From positions 1 through 39,089 of the forward strand of contig JAJEDW010000154.1 in assembly GCA_022821265.1 (NCBI GenBank): DNA of 39,089 nt, written 5' to 3'. Below are positions 26,346 through 33,500 of the stretch, piece by piece (position 1 is the stretch's first letter; each line of letters starts with the position of its first letter). The notes under the pieces are model-generated. The model did not search any database. It was not told the origin of the DNA and was given only the letters and a program-made list of their open reading frames with translations. The translations under genes were made by a program, and so were the position numbers. This stretch comes from Acidobacteriota bacterium (lineage in GTDB: Bacteria; Acidobacteriota; Terriglobia; 20CM-2-55-15).

Positions 26346-26364
26346 GCGGCCGGCAACAGGCCGC
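26346..26364. terminator. Hairpin between convergent genes
   Basis: GCGGCC and GGCCGC (6-bp stem, 7-nt loop) lie between the stops of the acetyltransferase and the carboxylate-amine ligase. The place suits a bidirectional terminator, but there is no T-run. Confidence 0.3.
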
Positions 26365-26376
26365 ACGAGCCGACCG

Positions 26377-27555
26377 TCACCCATCGGACACGCCCGCCCC
26401 GCCGGCGTCCTCCCGGGTCTCGGCCAGCACCAGATCCACCACCCGCCGGAGCGCCTCGGCCTCCGTATCCCCCTCCAGACGGCGCAGGCGATACAGGTCG
26501 ACCTGACGGTCGGCGCTGGCGCCGTCGCGGATGATGGCGAGCGCGCGGCGCGTCTCGGCCTCGCAGTCGAGCGCGCGGGCGTCCGGCGCCAACTCCTCGA
26601 CCAGTTCGGCGACCAGGTCGTCGATGTCCACCCGGCCGCCCTCCCGCGACGAATCCCCGAAGAAGGCGAGCACGCCGTAACGCTGGGCGACCCAGCGGTT
26701 CTCGGCGATGATCTCGGTCAGCGGCTCCGGCGGCAGCGCGCCGTCGCGGTCCAGGCGCATCAGCCGCCGCACGAGCGCCGCATACAGCGCGGCCATGCAC
26801 ACCGCGTCCTCGATGCGCGTGCAGACGTCGCAGATCCGCATCTCCACCGTCGGATAGGTCTGGGACGGCCGGATGTCCCACCACAGCTCGCTGCCGTTGT
26901 CGATGAACTTCATGCGCCGGTACTCGGCCACCATCCCGTCGAATTCCGCCTGCGAGCTCAGCGGGCCCGGCATGCCCGTGCGCGGGAGACCGCCGACCAG
27001 CGTCAGCCGCCACGACTTGAACCCGGTTTCGCGCCCGGCGTTGAACGGCGACGACGTCGACAGCGCATGGAGCACCGGCAGGTAGCGCCGGAGGGCCGTC
27101 ATGACGCGTATGCGTGAATCGGGATCGCCGAACCCGGCGTGGATGTGCATGCCGCCGACGAGAAACCGCCGGAGGTTGTCCTGGAACGTCGCCACGAACT
27201 GTTCGTAGCGCTCGCGCGGCGTGGGCGACTGTTCGCGCCACGACGCGAACGGGTGCGTCGAGGCGGCCAGGACCGCGGCGCCGTGGCGCTCGGCGGCGTC
27301 GATGACGATCCCGCGGGTCTCGCGCAGCGCCTGGCGCAGCTCGTCGATGGAGCCGCACACGCGCGTGTTGGTTTCGATCTGCGAGCGCAGGAACTCGTGC
27401 ACGACCTTGTGCGGCCCGCTCGACTTCTCGCACGCTTCGAAGATGGCGGGGTCGGGATCGATCAACAGGTCGCGGGAGCCGGGGTCGACGAGAAAGAACT
27501 CCTCCTCGACGCCCAACGTGATGGCAAGCTCGTCGCTGTTGCGGTTGCCGGTCAC
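26377..27555 (-). CDS. Carboxylate-amine ligase, YbdK / glutamate-cysteine ligase type 2 family
   Basis: ATP-dependent ligase of the GCS2 family, which couples a carboxylate (often glutamate) to an amine (often cysteine). The 392 residues start at a GTG (27555), giving the usual opening with ITLGVEEEFFLVDP (acidic metal site). HEFLRSQIETNT, HPFASWREQSPT, VGGMHIHAGFGDPDSRIRV, STSSPFNAGRETGFKSWR, WWDIRPSQTYPTVEMRICDV and IIAENRWVAQRYG follow, all YbdK landmarks. A longer open frame upstream (to 27738) would add 61 residues with no family counterpart. Whether it makes gamma-glutamylcysteine is not settled by sequence. Confidence 0.88.
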   Translation of the reverse strand: MTGNRNSDELAITLGVEEEFFLVDPGSRDLLIDPDPAIFEACEKSSGPHKVVHEFLRSQIETNTRVCGSIDELRQALRETRGIVIDAAERHGAAVLAASTHPFASWREQSPTPRERYEQFVATFQDNLRRFLVGGMHIHAGFGDPDSRIRVMTALRRYLPVLHALSTSSPFNAGRETGFKSWRLTLVGGLPRTGMPGPLSSQAEFDGMVAEYRRMKFIDNGSELWWDIRPSQTYPTVEMRICDVCTRIEDAVCMAALYAALVRRLMRLDRDGALPPEPLTEIIAENRWVAQRYGVLAFFGDSSREGGRVDIDDLVAELVEELAPDARALDCEAETRRALAIIRDGASADRQVDLYRLRRLEGDTEAEALRRVVDLVLAETREDAGGAGVSDG

Positions 27556-27974
27556 GTGTGGATTCCGAAGCGCGGCGGCGCGATGGCTATGCGATGCGTG
27601 AGACACATGTTGGATCCTGACTCCCCAGGTCGTTTCGGTTTGGTCGGACACGCCCCAACGGCCGCGTAAAGACAGCCTCTGACGTTCCATATCATATTCG
27701 TCTTCTCCGCGAATGCGCTCAAGCACCCGTCCAACCACGGCCCCGGGAACCGCCGGCAGAACGCCTCCGGAGGGATGCGGCGCCGCGCCGGTCGCCCTGC
27801 GGGCTCTCTCGGCGGCCCCGAGAGTCCGGGTCCTTCCCTTCGGGCATCTTGCCCCTGTTGGCCGTCACCGTTTCCAAGAACACTGCCCGAATTGACCGCG
27901 GGGCGGAGGCCGCCTTGCTTTTGGTCGAGTGGTACGGCATCTTCAAGAAAACAAGGCATGACGGGTGTTTCACA
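27556..27974. other. Intergenic region with a stable hairpin, no gene recognised
   Basis: This gap has open frames on both strands but none with a plausible start, ribosome binding site or family motif. A 7-bp stem, 5-nt loop hairpin (CTCTCGG/CCGAGAG, 27806-27824) and further GC-rich small stems are present around 27830-27860. It may carry the leader of the AbrB gene, the ligase promoter, or debris from an insertion. Confidence 0.4.
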
Positions 27975-28250
27975 ATGATCGAATCCGCGATCACGTCGAA
28001 GGGGCGAACCACCTTGCCCAAATCCGTGCGGAAAGCGCTCGGCGTCGAACCCGGCGACCGCGTTCGATACTTCATCATGGACGACGAGGTTCGCATCGTA
28101 CCCGTGCGCCCGATCCGCCGACTGTTCGGTGCGTTCAAGCACCACGGCCCGGCCCGCACACTCGAGGACATGGATCGCGCCATTCTAGTTTTCGACCGGC
28201 GTGCAGCCCGTCTCGCAGGTGTCGAACTCGTCGAAACTCCAGGCTCTTGA
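27975..28250 (+). CDS. AbrB/MazE/SpoVT-type DNA-binding protein (orphan antitoxin-like)
   Basis: A 91-residue protein whose N-terminus (about 3-45) is a swapped-hairpin AbrB domain: SAITSKGRTTLPKSVRKALG, then VEPGDRVRYFIMDDEVRIVP. The C-terminal half (RPIRRLFGAFKHHGPARTLE, then DMDRAILVF) resembles the toxin-binding tail of VapB/MazE antitoxins. No PIN, MazF or other toxin gene follows within the 198 bp before the channel gene, so it is an orphan or a stand-alone regulator. The ATG at 27975 lacks a ribosome binding site; the open frame upstream does not look coding. Confidence 0.82.
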   Translation: MIESAITSKGRTTLPKSVRKALGVEPGDRVRYFIMDDEVRIVPVRPIRRLFGAFKHHGPARTLEDMDRAILVFDRRAARLAGVELVETPGS

Positions 28251-28436
28251 GAGCACGCTCCGACACGGCGGTTCCAACATGTTCCGAACGCACCGTGTTC
28301 CGGCCCGATAGCGCCGTGCCGCGGCAAGTCAGGACTGTGGCAAGCCATCCCGCCAAGTCACGGACTTCCGGATAGCGAACGCACGCGCACATCCCTGCCG
28401 CGCCCCCATCCGCTCCGTTTCACGCGGAGGGACCGT

Positions 28437-28442
28437 TACAAT
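28437..28442 (+). promoter_or_regulatory. -10-like box for a leaderless K+ channel transcript
   Basis: TACAAT (five of six to consensus) ends 6 nt before the ATG at 28449, so transcription would begin at or next to the start codon. No ribosome binding site sits at normal spacing. No good -35 is seen. Confidence 0.4.
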
Positions 28443-28448
28443 CCGTCC

Positions 28449-29126
28449 ATGAAGGCAAACGCATTGAAGTGGCTCGACGCCGCGGTCATCGCGGCCGCCG
28501 TGGGAACCGTACCGCTGGTGGTTCTCGACGCCCGGCAGATCAGCACGCCCGTGACGTCGGCGGCCGACTGGCTCATCTGGCTCGTGTTCGTCGCGGACCT
28601 CGCCGCGGACTTCCGGAGACGGGCCAGCGTGGGCCGGAAGCTGTTCAGCTTCGTGATCGTGGTCGTCAGCTTTCCCGCCCTTCCCGAGATCCTGGCGCTC
28701 TCGCGGCTCGCCCGGTTGACGCGGCTCGCACAACTGGTCCGGTTATCCGCCGTCGCCCACAAGGCGCTGCCGGCGCTCCAACGCACGGTCGGCCGCGGCG
28801 GCGCCCGCTACGTCGCCGGCATCGCCGTACTGGCGGTCTGGATCGGAGGCGGCCTGTTCTACCTGGCGGAGCCGGACACGGTCGGCAACGTCTGGAACGG
28901 CGTCTGGTGGGCGGTCGTGACCACGACGACGGTCGGATACGGCGACATCTCGCCCGCGACGCTGCTCGGCCGCGTCGTGGGCGTGGGCCTCATGGTCATC
29001 GGGATCGGCCTGTTCGCGACGCTCGGCGGCTCGGTGGCGGCGTTCTTCATCGAGGCGGACTCCGACGACCGCCTGGATCGAATCGAGGAACGCCTGAAGC
29101 GGATCGAAGACGCAGTCCGGCGGTGA
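28449..29126 (+). CDS. Voltage-sensor-type potassium channel
   Basis: A 225-residue six-helix cation channel. Helices: about 10-28, 38-55, 66-78, 84-104, 120-138 and 173-200. The fourth (SRLARLTRLAQLVRLS) carries Arg86, Arg89, Arg92 and Arg98, mostly every third residue, as in an S4 voltage sensor. The pore helix and selectivity filter WWAVVTTTTVGYGD (153-166) have the K+ signature TVGYG. A short C-terminal heptad-like segment (DRLDRIEERLKRIEDAVRR) probably makes a tetrameric coiled coil. It forms a K+-selective channel in the inner membrane; gating is inferred. It sits between an orphan AbrB gene and toxin-antitoxin debris. Confidence 0.9.
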   Translation: MKANALKWLDAAVIAAAVGTVPLVVLDARQISTPVTSAADWLIWLVFVADLAADFRRRASVGRKLFSFVIVVVSFPALPEILALSRLARLTRLAQLVRLSAVAHKALPALQRTVGRGGARYVAGIAVLAVWIGGGLFYLAEPDTVGNVWNGVWWAVVTTTTVGYGDISPATLLGRVVGVGLMVIGIGLFATLGGSVAAFFIEADSDDRLDRIEERLKRIEDAVRR

Positions 29127-29152
29127 CACGTGTCTGTGACACATTGTGGAAA

Positions 29153-29248
29153 AGCTACGGGTCGGTGACCGTGAAGGCCGACTGGCGCATCGGTTTCCGA
29201 TTCGACCCCGAGGACGTCTACGAAATGGAGTTGAACGACTACCACTGA
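29153..29248 (+). pseudogene. Remnant of a HigB-type (RelE/ParE fold) toxin, C-terminal part only
   Basis: The last 31 codons read SVTVKADWRIGFRFDPEDVY and end ELNDYH, closely like the C-terminus of HigB toxins (typically NWRITFRF... DYH). The N-terminal two thirds are absent: the frame upstream goes straight into the 3' end of the K+ channel gene 26 bp away. The fragment has no start codon of its own. It lies 14 bp before the higA remnant in the normal higB-higA order. Confidence 0.6.
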
Positions 29249-29262
29249 GGGGGGACGCCACG

Positions 29263-29566
29263 ATGCCGATGAACAACCCGCGCATCCCGGAAGGATCGTG
29301 CCGTCGCCTGCCTGGAACCACTTGTCCTCAGCGTTACCGATGGGGCCCAGGCCCTGGGCGTCAGCCGCCAGGCGCTGTCGAACGTCGTGAACTGCCGGGT
29401 CCGTATTTCCGGCGACATGGCCATACGTCTGGCAAAGGCCTTCGGTTCGACAACGGAGACCTGGATCCGGCTTCAGGCGGCCTACGACGTCGCACAGGCG
29501 CAAGCGAGAGAGCCCAAGATCCGAGTCGCCCGATACCAACCGGACGTAGGCGCGGCGGCGCGATAA
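29263..29566 (+). pseudogene. Frameshifted higA antitoxin gene
   Basis: Three frames together spell a HigA antitoxin. Frame one begins MPMNNP at 29263; a second frame carries HPGRIV; and from about 29303 a third frame carries CLEPLVLSVTDGAQALGVSR and QALSNVVNCRVRISGDMAIR, ending at TAA 29566. The HTH region (ALGVSRQALSNVVN) and the FGSTTETWIRLQAAYDVAQA segment are typical of HigA. The long third frame has no usable start (an in-frame stop overlaps the original start region), so two small indels have probably inactivated the gene. A sequencing error cannot be excluded. Confidence 0.65.
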
Positions 29567-29801
29567 GGAGAATTAGCAGACGTTCGTGGGCCGCGATTCG
29601 ACCTGATCGAAACCAGGAACCGACCTCGACCGTGCCGGTCTCCCACGGTACGGACCGCTGAATCCGGCAGCCAATATGGCGCCCCGCATTTTTGAAGGAC
29701 ACGGAACACCGTTCTCGCAAGTACATACGCGTCCTCGTCCCGACGGTTCCAGCTCCCGATTCCATTTGGCGGACCGATCCACCGCCATGTACGCTTTGGC
29801 C

Positions 29802-30227
29802 ATGAATCAAACCAACACTCGTTTCCCCAAGACGAAATTCGCTCTGGCGCTGGCGGCATGCGTATCCGTGCTGCTCGCTCTGTCATCGTATGCGCAGGAC
29901 GAGAGACCGGATCCGGAACGTATTCAGGAAATGAGCATCAATCTCATGCAAAGGATGTTCGCCACCGGCAGCGCCGGCACCGGTTTGTCCGCGTCGGTGG
30001 AGTTCACTTGCAACGATCCCGAGCGGGGCGATGTCACGATAACGGCGAACTACAGGGTCGGCATGACCGGTGACGACGGGGACGGCGCAAGATGGGCCAG
30101 TGCCGTCGACGTAACCACAGGGCCAGCCACGCCCGACCGGGTTTCTGAATGCCTGCAAACCCATTTCGAAACCCTCGAAACCGGCGTCATCATCGTTGAC
30201 ACTGTCTCCGACGACGAAGGCGAGTGA
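29802..30227 (+). CDS. Small secreted protein of unknown function
   Basis: A 141-residue protein with a signal peptide (basic PKTK, then FALALAACVSVLLALSSYA, cleavage probably after SYA). The mature part has two Cys (in FTCNDPERGD and SECLQTHFE) that could form a disulfide, and beta-like stretches (VTITANYRVGM). No family recognised. In-frame ATGs at 29787 and further up would only lengthen the N-terminus. Its stop overlaps the next start in a GTGA arrangement. Confidence 0.55.
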   Translation: MNQTNTRFPKTKFALALAACVSVLLALSSYAQDERPDPERIQEMSINLMQRMFATGSAGTGLSASVEFTCNDPERGDVTITANYRVGMTGDDGDGARWASAVDVTTGPATPDRVSECLQTHFETLETGVIIVDTVSDDEGE

Positions 30228-30526
30228 TTCGCCCCGTCGACAACCGGACGCGTCGCAGTAGCTTTCTCAGGACCGTTGCCCAGGGAACGGCGGGAGGAAT
30301 CTGCGTACTGCTGGTTGCCTTTGTCTACGGTTCCGACGACTCTCTGGCGACGTCCGGCTGGATCGCCAACAGCCTTGTCATCGCCGGGTCGATAGCCGCG
30401 GTTGCATACCTCAAGTTCCTGATGTCACCCGAAAGCAGAAGGGAGTCGCTGCTGCCGTTCCGATGGAACGAATACCGCTTCTGGACTTCGCACATCGTGC
30501 GCGCGGCGCGGCGCAAGCGTAGTTGA
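30224..30526 (+). CDS. Small two-helix membrane protein of unknown function
   Basis: A 100-residue protein starting at a GTG whose last two bases begin the stop of the preceding gene (GTGA overlap), indicating translational coupling. Two hydrophobic segments (about 21-35, GTAGGICVLLVAFVY, and 45-66, GWIANSLVIAGSIAAVAYLK) are followed by a basic tail (RAARRKRS). Both ends are basic, suggesting a hairpin with both termini in the cytoplasm. No homologue recognised. Its stop is 49 bp from the stop of the convergent helicase fusion. Confidence 0.5.
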   Translation: MIRPVDNRTRRSSFLRTVAQGTAGGICVLLVAFVYGSDDSLATSGWIANSLVIAGSIAAVAYLKFLMSPESRRESLLPFRWNEYRFWTSHIVRAARRKRS

Positions 30527-30575
30527 CAGCCCGATACGGTTGCCGCTCGGATTACGACACCCTTGTGGCGTGCGC

Positions 30576-33500
30576 CTACGTTGCCGATCGCCCGTCCGGC
30601 TCGAATACGAGCGCGGGGACGACCACCTCCCACGCATCGCACTTCACGCCGTCCTGAAACTCGGGCTTCGACGCCTCGCGGCCCCAGTTCACGATCGCCC
30701 GAACCTCGGCGGACCGGCACCGCGCACCGTCAGCCGGCCGGAAATTCCCGGCCAGCCGTCCCACCAGCGTCCCGTTCCGGTCCAGCAGTTGCCAACGGTG
30801 GCCGTCGACGACCCGTGTTCGAAGCGGATCACCGGGCGACAGGGCGGCGATGGCGCCGTGCACGGACCGGGACGGGTCGTGTCGTCCGGCGAATCCCAGG
30901 TCCACCTCGTCGAGGCCCGGGTGAACATGCCGATACGTCAACGCCCCGGGAACGGGCGGCAACGCCGTCGGTTCCCGGCGCGTGACACAGGACTTTCCGA
31001 GCAACGGCTCATGCAACCGGTGCGGTTGCCCGAAATGCAGGAGCGCGAGTGTCTCCCGGGCGCGTGTCATCGCCACGTAGTACAGTTGTCGAACCTCGTC
31101 CGGGTCGCCGCCGCGTGCGGCGTCCATCCAGCCGCCGTCCAGGACCACGACGTGGTCGAACTCGAGCCCCTTGGCGCGGTGCGCGGTCAGCAGCAGCAGG
31201 CCGCGCTGGCGCCGCCGGATGTCCCGCCCCCACTCGGCCAGCCACTCGACGAAGTGATTCACCGGGATTTCCGCATCGCCCGCCTCCAGGGCGTGCTCGT
31301 CGAGGGCCTGCCGCAGCAGCTCGTTCCAGGGATTGGGGGGTTGCGCGTCCACCCAGGCGCGCATGGCTCTCCCGGCGGCGACGTCGGAGCCCCGCGCGCG
31401 CAGCCATGCGACGAACGCGCGCGTCTCGCGCAATCGCCAGAAGCCGGGAATCTCCTCGTTCCCCATCTGGACCGGAATACCCTGCAACTCGCAGAACGCG
31501 CGCACGGGCGCCAGGTATTTCCATTCGCGGGCGATCACCGCGACCCGGGACCAGTCCCAATTCGGCGACAGCCCGGACAGCCGCTCCAGCTCCGCCATCG
31601 CGGCGCGCGCCTGGGAGACCGGATCCGGCGCCGCCGGCAGGAGTTGCACGCGTCCTCTCGAGACGGGATCCAGCTCCTGCCAGGGTCCCCCCGGCGGGTC
31701 CTTCGCGCGCGCCCGGTCGACGTGGATCGCCTGCCGGGCCTTCAGTCGATCGCGCGCCGGCCCGATGACCGCGTTGGCCGCGGCGACGATGTGGCCGGTG
31801 GAACGGTAGTTCGCGGTCAGGTAGACCGGCTTCGGGCCGTAATCCCTCTCGAAGCCCCGGATGAACGCCACCGACGTCCCGTTGAACGCGTAGATGTTCT
31901 GATCGTCGTCTCCAACAGCGAACAGGGTCAGCTTGCCGGCCTCGTCGTCGAGCGTACGCCCCGCCAGGGCCGATATCAGCGCGTACTGCTCCGCGTCGAT
32001 GTCCTGGTACTCGTCCACGAGAATCCAGCGGAACCCGGCCAGCAACCGCTCTCTCCGTTCGTCCGCCTCCTCGGCCGGCAGTCCCTCTCCGCGCAAGAGC
32101 CCCACGGCCCGGCGAACGATGTCGCGAAAGTCGTCGTCATCGGGGCGTTCCGACCGGCCCGTGAAACTGGCGCCCGCCAACCGCATGGCCAGGGCGTGGC
32201 AGGTGAGCACGGTGACTCCGCGCGCTTCGCGGCCGATGAGGCCGTCGAGCCGGCGGCGGATGTCGGCGGCCGCGTGCCGGTTGTAGGCCAGAGCCAGAAT
32301 ACCCCGAGGGTTCTCGCGCCGCGCCCGGACCAGGTACGCGATGCGGTGCACCAGGACACGCGTCTTGCCCGAACCCGGACCGGCAAGCACCAGCACGTTC
32401 GTCTGCTCCCGGTCGTCGGCGACGATGCGTTGCTGGACGGGATTCTTCAGGCTCTCGACGATGCGCCGCCATGATTCGGGCGTCGTCTCCCGCCCGATCT
32501 CCCGATCCCGGCCCGGCAGCCAGCGGCTGAGGAAGTCCTGCTCCTTCAGCATGAAGTAGTCCATCGCCAGCCGCAGCGCCTCGCTCATGGTCCGCAGACC
32601 GCGCGAGGCGAACTCCATCATCACGTGGATCTGGAGCACCTGTCCCTTGTAATGAAGCGCCAGGGGCTCGAAATCGGCCTTCGCGAAACCGCGCCGCTCG
32701 CCCCGCAAGAGCCGGATGGTCATCGCCGGGCGGAACACCGCGAGCCCCCGGTTGAGCCGGATGACTTCCTGATCGTGCAGCCACAGCAGCGCATGGCCCA
32801 GCAGCTTCGCGGGAAACCGGATCCGGGCCTTCAGGAACAGGTCAGACTCGATCGCCCCCGTCAGCTTGCCCAACGTGGTCTCGACCAGCAGGTCCGTGCC
32901 GCGGCTCTCGGACGGCAGGCGGGCAAGCAGGTGCTCGAGCAGACGCCCCGCCGCCTGCCGCCGGAGGCGCGCGGTCTCCTCCAGCGCCGGCCACTCGCGA
33001 TGAAGCCTCACCTGCACCGACTCCCGATCCGGCTTTCGCACCGCCATGCTCCCGGCGGCGCCGTCCTCTCCGCGGCCGTCATGGGCGATGCTGCGCAGGA
33101 TGCGCCAGAGCCGTTCCGGCAGCGGGTCGGCCAGGCCCGCGTCCCGCAGCACCTGGGAGGCCGTGCGCAAGTGCAGGACCGACGTGTCTTCCGCACCCAT
33201 GTCCGGCGCCGCTTCCCGCATGTGAGCGATCAGAGCGGTCTCCAGTTCCACCGCCCGCTCCAGGCGCTTCGCGGAGGACCGCTCGATGCCCGCGTGCACG
33301 AAAGCGGTCAGCACCGTGTCGTTCGTGGCGACGCCCAGACGCTCCAGGTCGTACAAGGCGCCGCGTACGCCGTCGGCGTCCAGCCCGGACGCGCCCATCA
33401 GCTCGTCGGTCGTGACGCCCTCGTCGGCCCGGGCCTCGATCAAGGTCCGGGCGATTCGCAGCAACTGCCCGCGGTAGGTGTCCGTGACGGACGCCCGCCC

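Noticed and set aside
27556-27738. N-terminal extension of the carboxylate-amine ligase
   Set aside because: The extra 61 residues lack family similarity and the GTG at 27555 gives the normal length.
30540-32474. Plus-strand 644-residue frame opposite the helicase fusion
   Set aside because: Antisense shadow; the minus-strand frame carries continuous helicase motifs across the same bases.
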